A program made the translations under genes and the position numbers. Shown piece after piece: positions 1 through 28,694 of a stretch of DNA of 64,000 nucleotides (the stretch's first letter is position 1; every line of letters starts with the position of its first letter). Under the pieces are notes generated by a model. It saw only the letters and a program-made list of their open reading frames with translations, was not told the origin of the DNA and did no database searches. Source of the DNA: Manis javanica (lineage: Eukaryota; Chordata; Mammalia; Pholidota; Manidae); the NCBI RefSeq assembly GCF_040802235.1, contig NC_133172.1, forward strand, positions 61,635,613-61,699,612, written 5' to 3'.

Positions 1-3000
1 GTAATTGTAGATTAATGATACCAAAAAAAAAATTTAAAGGTAATAAATAGGGCTTCGTATGTGTAAGGCCCCCCGGGAGGCAGAAGGAGCCTCAGACATT
101 GTGCTTGTCGGCCATCCAGAGCCCAGGCTGAGGCTTCGAAAGCTGGGAGTCTGCAGTGTCAATCTGTGTGCGTCAGTTGCTCCAGTGTTAAGCAAGAGCG
201 CATCTGTGTGTTCTGTGTTCCATACATTTGAGAGGAGAAGAGCCAGAGAGCTCCTGCGAGACGGAGCTCAGACCTGACCCCCGTTAGGTGGGACCTCATG
301 GGACCCTGACGCTGGAGTGCCACCCGATTGGCAAGTCCACAGAGGGTCAGCGTTGCTCCAGTTCCTCCATCCCTGGCCCACTGCAGAGCACCGGGTGAAT
401 CACTTTAAGATCTGTGGATCTTAAATTCTTCATAGTAAAGCACAGATTTTGGTCAGCGGTCAGGGTTTTTTAGGAATGTGGCCTGTTAAAATGCTGACTT
501 GAGGGCCCAGAATCTCAGTGAATTTCAATTCTCAGGACCTGAGCCTACAAACCTGCATAAGTTTTCTATGCCAGCATTTTACTTGCCATAATACCTATTA
601 ACTCTTAAATGACATTGGGAACTCCTCCAATGTAGGCACCAGGCTTCCATGTCTTTGTACCCCGATATCCAGGATGTTTGTGAGATCCTCGCCGATTTGA
701 CCAGTTGCTGTCTTGTCTTCGTTTAGGGGGAGACAGGAGAATGGCAGGGTGGGAGGGACTTTCCATTTCTTTTTGATTCTCTTCCATGAACATACAGGGA
801 CACTGTGTTAGGAGGACACCACACCGACAAGGGAGCGGGAGGGGGGTCTGAGGATGGGGAGTGCGGGTGACGGGGGAGACACGGCTTCTCCCTGCCTGGT
901 TCCCTGGAGGAGCCGCACCTCCTGCTTGGGTCACTTCGGTCCTTAGACAGTCACTCTGCAGCCTGGGCCATGGTCCCACACCTGTAAAACGCAGATACTA
1001 ATGCCCTGAACCCTCACAGGCGGGCGGTGGGGAAGCAGCCGTACGCAAAGGGTCTGAGAGAGGTAAGCTGCATGATTCTTGGAGAAGGAATGCCTTTATT
1101 CATACCTTCTTCAGTACAGGCTCGCTGAATATTGACTATGCGTAAGCACTTAGCTCTTAGTCAAGGACTAAGAATAGTCCTTTAGCTTGGGGGTCAATCT
1201 GGCCAATATATTCTACAATTGTTAAAACAGTCGCAGTTCAGGACTTTTTTCAATGCAGCCTGAACACGTTCTACTAAGTGCTAGCACATGTGTTATTCCC
1301 ACTGGGCCTCACTAGACATCCCGTGAGCAGGTGTCTTACCCTCCTTTTTCAGGGGACACAAGAGGTAAGTTGCCCATGGCCACAGAACTGGAAAAAGGCA
1401 AAGCCTGGATCCAGGCCTGGCGCTCTTGACTAATCGCTGGTAGGAGACGCTGCTGCGGCGCCATGTAGTTACCCAGAGTCAGGGGTGGGCATTGCTGGGC
1501 GCCACAGATGACTCTCTTCGTTGGGAGCATCCTTTGAGAAATCAGCACCTCTTCTTCAGTGATGAGGTGGCTGCAGAAGTGGACGTGGAGGGCACTGATC
1601 CAGCCCACCGTAGGCTCCCCTTCATGCTCGGTGCCCAGGCGTGCCCAGTGCCGCTGGCGCTCAGCTCGTGGCCTGCCCCTGGGCAGACTCCCCAGCGACT
1701 GCGGACCGTGCCAGGCCAGGAGCCCTGCCCAGAGCACTCACGAGTATTCTCAAATACAGTTATTTTCAGATTTATCACTGGCATCTAGAATGCTTTCAGA
1801 CAGCAGTGACTAGAGGATGTTATTCTGCTTTACAAGACAACATGAGTCCCTGCCCAAGGGCTGCTTTCAGATCCAAGGGGTGCTTCCCTGGCACTTGCCA
1901 CACTGCTCTGAAGGCAGGAGACCAGGGAGAACACGATTCTTGGCAGTTCACGTCCGGACGAGACCTCAGATTCCTCAGAAAACTCTTCTGCAAGGAAGGG
2001 TCCACCCCAGGAAGTGAGTCCTTAATGAAAAAAGGCTCCTTAGAAGAATGGCCACTGATTTCTAAGAAATGGCAAACTTGATCCGATTTGGATCCCATCC
2101 AAGGATAGCTTAAGACCTGAAGGAGTAAAACCAAGTCAACATTAGGAGGATAAATATTCAAGCCACCCCTGGATCCCAGAGTGAATGGAGATGAGGTCGG
2201 ATCGGCACACTGTCTACCTGAGACTTGGCAGGCGGCACACGGACTGGCATTTGCTGCCAGGCTTTCTCCTGAGCGGAAGAAAAAGATCCAGTGCTTGGGA
2301 GGCACTGAGTTGATGGAAAGCCTCAAGATACGTCAATTAGTAAAACGGAAGTCTATTTTTAAATTCAGCTGTCTTCACTAATATTGCTAAGCGTGCCCGA
2401 AGGGCATGGCATCCATGTCCGCGGCTATTTTTCTTCCCCTTGCCATGCTGTCAGAACGCAGCTACTGGGTGAAGGCAGAATCACTACAACAAGGGGCAGT
2501 TTTGGAAGCAAATCTTTTCCCTTTGAAGGCAAACGCGGCAGGCCAGGGAAGCTGAGGATTACTATACGCAGGAACAATACGTTTTGCAAGTACATCCATC
2601 AGTAAAATAAGCTATTAGATCAAAGCTAATTTTTATACTGGAGGCTTACAAATACCAAATCCCTGGGAAATTGTCCCGGAAATTTAAATCACTCAAGGTC
2701 TCTAAGTTGTTTTCTGTTTTAAATTAATCTAATTTCATTGCAATCAGCAGAATCAATTTCTCCTTCGTGAGCACATTGCTCGTTACTTAGGAAGTTGCTG
2801 CTGGCTTTTCCATGCGTGGCATTCTCAGTTCCTAAAGGTAACCGCGATTACGCACGGAGAATGACATTCTTGTATGAATTAGTAATTTCTTTGTCCCACT
2901 CACTGCTGAATGGATGGATGAAATAAATGTCTGTCCACCAGAATGATCTTAAGGATGTGGATGGCTCTAAGGGGTTATCTGCACACACACACAGCCTGCC

Positions 3001-4628
3001 CCTCCCATCCCTTCAGATTTAAGGATGACTTAACATTTTGATAGATAAAGACATTTTCAAGGTACATTTTCAATATATGCTGTGTTGCTCTTTTAAGTCT
3101 TTTCTTTATAAAGGCAGAGTAGGAATACATTCTAGGGGAATGTCAGACAGGTTCTTTTCTCCTGGTCCGGGAGAAACGAAGTCTGTTCTTAGGGCCAGGG
3201 GGACGGGAGGCCCACTCAGGGCCTGGAGAGACAGGAGGGGGTGGGCCCAGCACAAGGGCTGGGGGCTCAGCAGAGGTTTGTGCTATTTTAGGAGCAGATA
3301 TCCGCACTTTGGAAATGTTTGTTTTTCCACAAATACTCTACCCTTCCAGAATATTTAATATGCTTCCTTCTGAAATGTAAGCTCAACTCAGCCATAGAGA
3401 GAACCTGGCTCTAGGATGAAACCCAGAGGACAGCACACGTTCCTCCAGGCCTGGAACCCCATAATGGGGTGAAACGGAGGAGAAATAAGACTCGTCCTTT
3501 GAATGAATCCTAAACTAGCCTTAGCCACACCTTGATTGATTTCCAATAGTTCTACCAGTTCCCATTGACCTTGAAGGTAGCATACACTTGTTTTAATCCT
3601 CAGTGATCCTTCTCCCCTTTGAAACAACCCCATTTGGAACAAGACTGCCTGCTGCACTCGGCCGTGATGGTCCCGGCATCTGAGGTGGAGAGAAGGCGTG
3701 TGCGCTGCTTTGTGCTTTACTCAGCGTTGTTTTGTCCCAACCTGAAATAACGCTCACTTAGGAAGTTCACGGGTGTTACAAGAAAGATGGGAGATTTGGT
3801 GGATTAAAGCACATCTATTGCAATCTCTGTCTGAAATTTTTTTCCTACTTGTTAAAATAGTGCCGTTATAAACCTTTTCCACAGATTATGCCAGCTGCTA
3901 CAAATTTCCTTCATATTCTCAGACGAGACTGCAGGAAAAGGTATGGTTCTCTGAACTCTGCACAAAATAACTCTAGTAAGAAAACCCCTGCAATGGTACC
4001 ATCAAGTCTCCCCATCATTTCCTATGAGTGGGTTAAAAACTTCACCAAATGTTCCATGTATAAAAATTACAGTCAGTGCTTGTGAAACCTGCAGAGTGCA
4101 AGTGTGGTTTTGCTTTTGCTGCTTGAAATACAAAGAACAATGATCCTGAGGACGCAGAGCGGAGCCATCTGGGTAACCAGCAGGTTGGGTCGGCCGAGTT
4201 AGATGATTCTGGATGGTTCTAGTTCCCTCTGGACCCCGGAGGCTCACAGGCTGGGCCTGTGACTGAGAAGCACCATGCTGAGCACCCGTCCACATCCCCA
4301 CCCCCAGCCACGCTCCTTCTCCCCTTCATGAAGGTTCCTCGTGCATCAGCCGCATTATTCCCACTGTATAGCCTCGGCAGCCTGTGAGCCCAGCACCGCG
4401 TGGGGCTGGGCTGCTCACCTGCCGCCTCCCGACCACCCAGCACCAACACGGGTTCAGACGCCCTCCGGCACCCGCACGCCACGCCTGCTCCTGTCCAGGA
4501 CCGGACAAACTCCAGTGGGATGAACACTCACACATGGTCGTTTGGGTATAAGGTGTGGGCTTTTTTTCTCTTTTTTAATGATACTTCATAAGCCTTAAAA
4601 AGTATTCTCTCCAGATTACAAAAGGTTA
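1..4628. other. Sequence 3' of EMC8; no gene recognised
   Basis: No convincing coding exon was seen. The only repeat I could name is the MIR relic near 1.3 kb. Short inverted repeats occur at 404-425 (9-bp arms) and 1155-1173 (8-bp arms). Part of the low-coordinate-side sequence next to 4.6 kb may belong to the EMC8 3' UTR. Confidence 0.5.
1325..1435 (+). repeat. MIR-like SINE relic
   Basis: The order of words matches the MIR core: a stretch ending in tttttcaggg, then gaggtaagttgcccatggccacagaactgg, then a segment reading gcctggatccaggcctggc. It is degraded and the ends are uncertain. Confidence 0.6.
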
Positions 4629-4629
4629 G

Positions 4630-4928
4630 TTAAAACTGTTTAATAGGAACAATCTTGGACAAGCAGAAATAGCTTTGATTTGGAGAATTATAGCAACATA
4701 CACCTGGGAAGGACCCCACAGGGACAGTCAGGTGGGACGGCCTGTGCCTCTTCTAGAGACTGCATTAAAAAGATGACAGATGGGCATTCTGCCCTCTTGC
4801 AAGGCACACACCACTTCTGAAAACTGCCAGCTTTCCACAAAGGCTGAAAGATTTCATTTACATTAAAAAATAGCTTTTCTTCTTCAGTGTAGTGGAAATG
4901 CCCAGAGACAAGTCAGTGAACTCCCTCC
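4630..4928 (-). promoter_or_regulatory. EMC8: Probable proximal EMC8 3' UTR with candidate poly(A) signals
   Basis: The sequence 3' of the EMC8 stop has no obvious repeat. On the minus strand an ATTAAA lies at 4639-4644 and a second candidate lies near 4572. Neither is canonical AATAAA, and I cannot tell which, if any, is used; the true 3' end may lie further towards coordinate 1. Confidence 0.35.
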
Positions 4929-21671
<16,743 letters not shown>

Positions 21672-21699
21672 TCACCGCGAGAAGGGGACGCGCCCGCGC

Positions 21700-21960
21700 C
21701 ACACTCCACTCGCGCCTCTCGCCTCGCGCCGCCGGAAAGCGCTCTCTAAGCGCCCGCCGGAAAGCAGCCCGGCGCGGCCTTTTACGACCGCCGATGGCGT
21801 TTGCCCTCTTCCGCTCCAGTGACCTCTGCGCGGCCGGGCGCTTGGGGGCGTCCTTCTCGATCCCATGGTGCTCCGCGGTGCGGCCTCATTCTCTTCCGGT
21901 CGCTGCAGCGGGGAGTAGAGGGCGGTCGCGGCAGGCAGCCGGCGCCGGGGTGGCGGCAGG
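21700..21960. promoter_or_regulatory. Bidirectional EMC8/COX4I1 core promoter with ETS (NRF-2/GABP) sites
   Basis: The two genes diverge here with no more than a few hundred bases between their first exons. The decamer GCCGGAAAGC occurs twice on the plus strand (21731-21740 and 21756-21765, starts 25 bp apart). Two opposite-strand ETS cores follow (CTCTTCCG at about 21807 and CTCTTCCGG at 21891-21899). A YY1-like CGATGGCG lies at 21792-21799, and another, GAATGGCGG, lies in intron 1 near 22048. There is no TATA box. In COX4 genes of other mammals, tandem ETS sites bound by NRF-2/GABP drive expression, so this reading rests on known biology plus motif sight. Exact start sites are not visible. 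Confidence 0.75.
21890..21959 (+). other. COX4I1: COX4I1 exon 1, 5' UTR (5' end approximate)
   Basis: This is the non-coding first exon. Its 3' end is firm at GGCGGCAG|gtaaac (21959/21960). The 5' end is an estimate, placed near the CTCTTCCGG motif at 21891 because COX4 transcripts in other mammals begin close to such ETS sites. The exon joins 23048, where the next base pair of the message runs straight into the ATG. Confidence 0.7.
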
Positions 21961-23047
21961 TAAACTGGCGGCAGCGGCGGCCCGCTCGGCGGGCCCGGGA
22001 GCCATAGGCGTGCCAGCCCGCGGCTCTGCGGCCCAGCGGCAGCCCTGAATGGCGGTTGGGCCCGGAGCCCGGTGACATTGAGGCCGGGACGCGGGGACTT
22101 GGGCGCGGGGTCCGCCGCGTCGCGGCCCGGGAGCGCCCGGAAGCGTCAGGCCCGGCCCCACTTTCCGCGCCGCGGCCGCGGGCTGGTGTCGGGCTGTGAC
22201 CTTGGACGCCCGCTGTGAGGGCGCGGGCCCGGGGGCAGGTCGCCCTGCCGGCCTCTGCGAGGCGGCCCCGGGGTTCACGCGCCGTCCGTCCGGGCCGAAC
22301 GGGGCTCCGGGGAGGCGCTCCGCTTGCCGGCCGGGCGGGGGAGAGGGAGCGAGCCGGGGGCGACTCTAGCCCCGACGTCCTGCCTCTGTGTACTCTGCTC
22401 GAAGTAGGGGCTCTTTTCCGAATGCGTTCGGCAGCCTTTTCGTCGTCCAGTCCCCTGAAAGGTCGTTTTAAAGGGGGGGACAGGTAAGGGGGGCGGACCT
22501 GAAGCAGGAAGGGCCTAGCCGAGCGGTGGGTCATCCAGGTCACCCGCTGTCCGCAGGGATTGGAAGGACCCGGGGCAGCACCTTTGCAGCCGTTCTCCCC
22601 GAGTTCCCCCTCCTATTCTGTTATACATGCTAGGTTTTTAACCAAATACTCCGTTGAATGCAGTGCATGCCAACAGCCCCTTTGCGCCGTTTACCCCTCC
22701 CTTCCCAACGCGAGCCCATCATGGCTGCACAGTGCTTCCTGGCTTCTAGCTTTTTCAGTCTCCTTGTTAAAGATTTTAAAGAAAGCCAGCTTCTACAATT
22801 GCCTAAAGTGTGTGTACATTATGGCACTTGATTTATAATGAAGCTCCATAATGAAGCTGTCAAGAAAACCTTGCCTTAGGTGATTTTGTGAGCTCTGAGT
22901 CAGTAATGAAGATTGGATCTTTACACTGGGGAGAAGAAAACAAAAGAATTGCATTACTTCCAGAATGCACTGGGGGCAACAAGAAGAATCATTCCCAAAA
23001 GGTGTTTGCCCTCATTCATGCACAAGGTGTACACTTTTATCTTTCAG

Positions 23048-23121
23048 AATGTTGGCTACCAGAGTATTTAGCCTAATTGGCAAGCGAGCGGTTTCCACCT
23101 CAGTGTGTGTAAGAGCACATG
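23048..23121 (+). CDS. COX4I1: COX4I1 exon 2 (start codon at 23049)
   Basis: The acceptor is tatctttcag|A ATG and the donor is CACATG|gtaagtg. The exon encodes residues 1-24, covering the whole mitochondrial presequence, plus one base of codon 25. Confidence 0.96.
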
Positions 23122-26100
23122 GTAAGTGTAACTTTTCATTTTAATGGGCTGAAAGTATTTCATTTTGCACCCTCTGGGTGTAAGGGCTTGTGCTGAAGTT
23201 TCAAACACAGATGGCTAAGATCCTGAATCTGATTGAGAGACTTCACAGGGCGTATAAGTGTTTCAACAGGGCATATAGTTTTGGATTAAAGAGTATTTCT
23301 GACTCATACTCAATGTTAGTCTTCATTTGCTTATACTTAAGATATCGCCCCCTTCCCATTTTTTCAGGTTCATGTTCCACCCCTTTGAAATGATCGTCAC
23401 CATACGTGATTTTAACTCCTGACCATTTATCTTCAGTAGTCTTTACATTGTTGGGGCTGGAAGGGAAGGAGGTTGGGACTCTCTAACATGAGCTGGGTTT
23501 AATCTCATTTCTGTCTTGGACTAGCTACTTAAGTTTAGGAACCTGTTTTCTCACCTGAAATATATGTAAGGTGTGTGTGTACACAGCAAATTCAGTTTTG
23601 TATTTATCAAGTATCTTTTTTGTACCAGACCCTATTAGGCACCAAGAATAAAAATAACATGAGATGTGGAATCTTTCCACTGGGGTGTTTCCAATCTGGA
23701 GAGGGACAGATACTTGAGGACAGTGTTTCTGCAAGAGGTGGCCCCTGGGGAGAAGCGTTTAGCCTGGCCTCCGGTTCAGGGGAGGCTTCTGGAGGAGAGG
23801 CGTTGCCATTCTGCAGGACTGGGGGGTTTAACCTCACCCTTGGGAGGGGAGTGGCCTTCTAGGCAGAGGGAAAGCACAACAAGATGGAAATCAGCCTGGC
23901 AGGTTGTCACCCAGGGGTCAGGTGATGAAGTTGGAGGCTTCATGGGTCTAGGGGCTCAGTAACCTGTCCTGCTACCACCTGAATTGCTTTACGTGGGAAT
24001 TTGTCCTTGAAATTGTGTCCTTTGGTTGGTGTTCCTGTTGTCTTACATTTTCTACATTCCTTATGCTGCCCAGGATACGCTATGGACCCAGCCAGACTCT
24101 TTAACACAGGTCATTTTAGTAAGAGTATTATTGAAGTACCTATTATTTAAATGAGTAAGTAGTAAAGAAAAATTCAGTGTTTTGTTGACACACACAGAAA
24201 GAAACACCCCTTCATTAAATGCTTAGGAAGTCACCACAAAGATTACATTTTATTTCATTTTGGTTTTGCTGGTGTGTTTCTTTAGCTTTTTGTTTAATTT
24301 ATTGAGATACAATTTATGGAAAGTAGAGTTTATCTTTCTAGGTGTAATGCTCTGTGGATTTTGTTAGGCCGACACAGTTGTGTGGTAATGAGCTCAGTCA
24401 GGATGTCCGCTCAGTCGCCCCCCACAGTTGCGGCACGTCCCTTTGGTCATTCTGATCTTTTATAGGAAAGCCCGTAGTGCCTTCGGTCATGATTTATTCT
24501 TAGGTTTTGTTTTTTGGCAGAGGAAGTAAGTTTAAGTCGGTTCCTTCTGGAAACCTTCCAGTGGCTTTTTGCACCTGGAGTAGGATCTGCAACCGGCCTT
24601 TCTGAGGTCTTCACATCAGTCTTGGAAAACAGCCGCCCAAACGGGTCCAGCCCCTGCGGCTTGTTCCTCAGCCCCGGAGGTGTGGTTGGCCGCTTCTTCC
24701 TCAGCATTGCCCTCCGTGCAGATGGGATTTTAGAGCGGCCTTTCCTGACCGCCCGTTCTAAAGATGTTCCCTGTCTTGCCTTATCCTTGTGCTTTGTTTT
24801 CCTTAGAGCACCGACATACTGTGGGTTTGGTGTATGTTTCTGCCTCTCCAGTGCAAACCTTTTGAGGCCAGGGACCTTGCCCGTCAGATTCGTTGCTGTG
24901 TCTCCAGTGCGTAGTAGGCAGATGGAGAAAACTGCAGTACATTAGATGCATCTTGTTCTTGGGTTTTAACTTTCAGTTATTCAGGGTGAACCTGAGCACA
25001 TAAACTGGTTCTCCACGTAAAATAGTAACGCGATTTGGAGTGCCGTTGGTGGCCGCTGTGGTCAGTTTGAATATCTGTGTGGTGACATCCCTGGTTGCAG
25101 AGCTCAGAATCATCAAACTCCTCAGCAGAAGCTCAGCCAAAAATCCACCCGGGTTGAGGGTAGGAATGACAAAACTTGGACTAGAATGCAAAATCTTTGC
25201 TTCTCCCTGTTTTTAAAAGGCATGTTCGGTATGTTAACCCCATCCCGTCCCCCATTTACTGGGGGGCCAGGTCCAGGGTGCTGAAGAACTGCCAGCAGCC
25301 CTGAGACCACCAGCTGGCCATTCTGTTTCCAGAGAAGGCAGTTGTGTGCTTGGAGTGCTTCAGGGTTGTGAGCGTTTACAGCTTTGCCAGGCACCTGTTT
25401 GAGTGCCCAGGTCAGGGGCTTCTAGAGACTCACTGGGTGCTGCCAATATCCTCACAGTCACCTGTAGGCCATTCTCATCACCCTGATTTGTGTCTGTTTT
25501 AATCGTTCTGTGTAAGCAGAGTGCTAGTGTACAACTGTTTTTTTAGTACATTCATCATTTTAATAGGATCTGAAGTTGGAAACTATTGAAGTTGGAAAGT
25601 AATTCTTGTAATTTTCTTCTCAAGTCCTTTTGGGCTGAGGTTGAGTATGTAAGTATGCTAGTTATTTGCATGGCAAAAATAAACATTTAGAGATATTATA
25701 CCACACTTAAGGCTTAGTGTTTCATTTTACTATTGTTAATGTGACTGGGGAGATTTTAATCATTGGGACTGAGCTAATGGAGGCGAAGCATTTTGCAGGA
25801 CTTGGGACCTCCAGACCGGTTTGGAACACACAGTTTTCTTGCAGATGTGGGGTAGAATTGAAAAAACAGCTTTTAGCAGTGGGAAAACCCTGAGTAAAAA
25901 TTAAGACATTCCTTCCTTTTTTGCTCTTTAAGCTTTTTTCTCTATTTGAGTAATACTTGAGTACATGCTCATTTTGAGGCATTAAAATTTCTGTCTATGA
26001 GTAGAAATGCCCATTTTGTCCTCTTCCCACTGATAACAACCTAGGTTTACGTTGCCAGGTTTCTGTGTGTAGTTACATGCGTCTGAGTATACACACAGTG

Positions 26101-28694
26101 TACATTTTTAAAACGGAAAGCAAACCCTGATGTTGTTCTGCGACTTGAGTATAGTTGTCTTTCCATTTTGAAAAGATGGGTCCCCCTCATTCTCTGTAAT
26201 GTGGCCTCTTCCTTGCCTGCGCGCCTCTCCGCCCGTTCCCTTCCTCCGCTTGGCTTCCCTTTTCTTCCCGAGCACTCGCCCAGGCCCTGACTTCTGTGCC
26301 TGCGATGTGTACTGTTTGTGCCCGCTGGTGGCACAGATGGACCAGTAGGCACTGATGATCCCAGACATCCAAACCGTGTGTCGCCCAGAGTAGGCACTCA
26401 GGGAACATTGACTGACAGAGAACTAGCTCGGAGGCACGTCGCTGAGGGGCAGCAGGGTCCATTGGCCTCTCTGGTGGGCGCGGCGGCCGGGCTGTTGCTG
26501 TGAGAAGCGGTGCCGCGGTGGCCTTGTGGCCAGGTGTCTTTGTTTTTAAACACTGTTTCTTGTCTGAGTTTGATGCTGTTGTCTTTCTTGGTGTGGGTCA
26601 CTTGCCGAAGGGCCTTCCTTCAGTGCGGGCTGCAGTGCAGGGTCAGGCCCCCCGGAGCCCTTGTGGCTTCTCAGTGCCCGTTGTGAAAAGAATTCCTTCT
26701 TTAGCAGATGGCCCTGCAGGGCTTGATTCAGCTGAGAAGGGGGCTGCTGTTAATTGCCCCCCACCCCCCCGCCATCTTCGTTCTGCCGTCTGGGCCATGT
26801 GGGACAGGCCTCCCGCTTTCACATGACAGTCCTTCGGCTGTTGGGACAGTGGTTGGTGCACACTTACGTATTTCAGTTTGTGACTGTGGACCTGCACGTG
26901 GCTCTAACTGCTCATCCGATGTGTGTTCAGGAGGTGTCGTGAAGAGCGAGGACTATGCTCTCCCAAGTTACATGGACCGGCGTGACTATCCCCTGCCAGA
27001 TGTGGCCCACAGGAAGGACCTCTCCGCCAGCCAGAAGGCCCTGAAAGAGAAGGAGAAGGCCGCCTGGAGCAGCCTCTCCACCGAGGAAAAAGTTGAATGT
27101 GGGTATTGAAGCCCACACGGTGTGTGAGAGAAATTCACTGGTCCCCGGGCCTGAGCTGTGGGGCGCTGCCTGGAGACCAGCGTGCTTGGGGCCGGGGCTG
27201 CTGCCCCAGCTCTGCCAGCTGGTTGGACCTCTGCCCGGGCCCCTTTGTGCTTGGGGCTTCGGCCCCGGGAAGGAGTGGGAATTGGGTGCCGAGCGGCTGA
27301 GGGCGGGCCTGGGTTTATTGTTGGTGCGGATGCCGTCAGGTAGGAAGGGTACGTGCGTGACGTGGCTGGACAGACCCTGCACTGGAAAGGAGGGGATTGC
27401 ACTGCACGCATGTCCTCTCTCCTCCAGCCCCCCACGTGTGTGCGGGAGCGTGTGTGCACACCTGGGCTGTCTTCGGCGCTGTGGGCTTTGCCCCGGCTGT
27501 GTGGGGAGAGGTGGCCCCACAGCTCTTACCTGCACACATGGCTTGCTCTTTCTGTTCAGTGTATCGCATTAAGTTCAACGAGAGCTTCGCCGAGATGAAC
27601 AGGGGCACGAACGAGTGGAAGACGGTGGTGGGCGCCGCCATGTTCTTCATCGGCTTCACGGCTCTCATCCTCATCTGGGAGAAGCACTATGGTGAGCAGA
27701 GGGGGCGGGCCTTGTGCTGGGGGGTCTCAGGTCTCAGCCCCACAAGACCTGGTGTGGCCAGCATAGCTGCTCCTCAGCATGCCAGCATGCGCTGCTGGCT
27801 GGCTTTCACATCCTGGGGTCCGTGCTGGCATTGTTTACTGGGTTTGGGGACCTGGCCAAGGTAACCGAAGTGTTATCAGCCGGACAGTGGTGTGTGCACA
27901 GCAGCCATGCTTGTAGTGAACGACTCACCCACTTTGTACAGTGCACATTTCCAGGAGCAGTTTATCTGCTCAGTTACCTAAGGATGGTGGGCCGCAGGTT
28001 CCACCAAAGAAAGGGGGTCTACTCACTGAAGGGCCACTACAGCTGTATAGGGGCTGCACTGTGATGGCTGGAATTCTGAGTCTGCAGACCCCACGGTTCT
28101 GTGCAGACCAGGTTGGGTCACTGGCTCATTGTCATACTGCATCTGTGGGGCAGAGCAGGTGTTTCCCATTCTGAGCAGGTGTCCTCCTGTCCCTGTGGTC
28201 TGACTATGCACGTGGGTCATAACACTGTGCCTGTCTGATCTCCCAAGTCCCCTGTGGCTCTGTGCTCAGAGCTGGCCTGTAGACCTTCTTAGCTCCATCC
28301 TGTAGAGAAGACATTCTGCCTTGAGCTTGGGTATTTCACTGCTAACTTTTTATGAACAAAGGGGTGATGTGGAAGTACCAGAGTTGTCCACGCCCCGGAT
28401 TCAGAGCCAGTGTGCGTGTGCCCGTGTGCTGGTGCTGAGTGGGGGGGCTGCTGACCCGGCTGCTGGGGTGCTGGGGAAGGCCCACACCGTGTGAGGCGCT
28501 GGCCGCAGAAGGAGCTGCCAGTACTGCATGGCCTCATGGGATTGTTTTGGGCTGTAGTGTACCCCCCCATCCCGCACACCTTTGACAAGGAGTGGGTGGC
28601 CAAGCAGACCAAGAGGATGCTCGACATGAAGGTCAGCCCCATCCAGGGCTTCTCCGCCAAGTGGGACTACGACAAGAACGAGTGGAAGAAGTGA
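23049..28694 (+). CDS. COX4I1: COX4I1, cytochrome c oxidase subunit 4 isoform 1 (precursor)
   Basis: Coding segments are 23049-23121, 26931-27098, 27560-27691 and 28558-28694. They join in frame to 510 nt (169 residues plus TGA), the mammalian length. Residues 1-22 form a basic, Ser/Thr-rich matrix-targeting peptide ([15 protein letters not shown]...). A charged matrix-facing helical region follows, including [17 protein letters not shown] (54-70). One membrane helix spans about 102-120 ([19 protein letters not shown]), followed by an intermembrane-space C-terminus ending in DKNEWKK. Subunit IV binds COX1 and COX5A in complex IV of the inner mitochondrial membrane, acts early in assembly and is a site of adenine-nucleotide control. 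The start has A at -3 in the spliced mRNA, and the ATG lies one base into exon 2. Relative to the human sequence as I recall it, residues 25-26 are GG instead of ES, and residue 127 is Pro instead of the usual Gly in VYGP. The frame is intact with no premature stop. Confidence 0.98.
24285..24440 (-). mobile_element. Old L1M-type 3' end fragment
   Basis: The plus strand reads ttaatttattgagatacaatttatgg...cagttgtgtggtaatg, the pattern of an ancient mammalian L1 3' UTR in reverse orientation. It is heavily decayed. Confidence 0.55.
24800..24940 (+). mobile_element. L2 LINE 3' end relic
   Basis: The words ttttgaggccagggaccttgcc and gtgtctccagtgcgtagtaggc match the L2 3' terminus. It lies in COX4I1 intron 2. 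Confidence 0.7.
26931..27098 (+). CDS. COX4I1: COX4I1 exon 3
   Basis: The acceptor is gtgtgttcag|GAGGTG and the donor is GTTGAAT|gtgggt. Its 168 nt encode residues 25-80 plus one base of Leu81. This is the matrix-facing N-terminal region, including the [14 protein letters not shown] stretch. Confidence 0.96.
27560..27691 (+). CDS. COX4I1: COX4I1 exon 4
   Basis: The acceptor is ttctgttcag|TGTATC and the donor is CACTATG|gtgagc. Its 132 nt encode residues 81-124 plus one base, including the single transmembrane helix. Confidence 0.96.
28558..28694 (+). CDS. COX4I1: COX4I1 exon 5, coding part
   Basis: The acceptor is gggctgtag|TGTACC and the TGA stop is at 28692-28694. It encodes residues 125-169. 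A seven-C run at 28562-28568 covers residues 126-128 and creates Tyr-Pro-Pro. Confidence 0.96.

Larger units (their letters stand above)
23122..26930. other. COX4I1: COX4I1 intron 2
   Basis: A 3.8-kb intron with consensus ends. It contains an old L1 3' end near 24.3 kb, an L2 3' end near 24.8 kb and an L2-like tail near 26.4 kb. No extra exon was seen. A single PU.1-like AGAGGAAGTA at about 24519 is not by itself significant. Confidence 0.7.

Noticed and set aside
21782-22543. 253-codon minus-strand open frame in the CpG island
   Set aside because: Arg/Pro/Ala-rich translation, typical of stop-poor CpG-island DNA. It runs through the COX4I1 promoter and first exon on the wrong strand.
24517-24528. 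PU.1-like AGAGGAAGTA in COX4I1 intron 2, considered as an IRF8-related enhancer mark
   Set aside because: A single ETS motif is expected often by chance. No composite PU.1/IRF site was seen around it.
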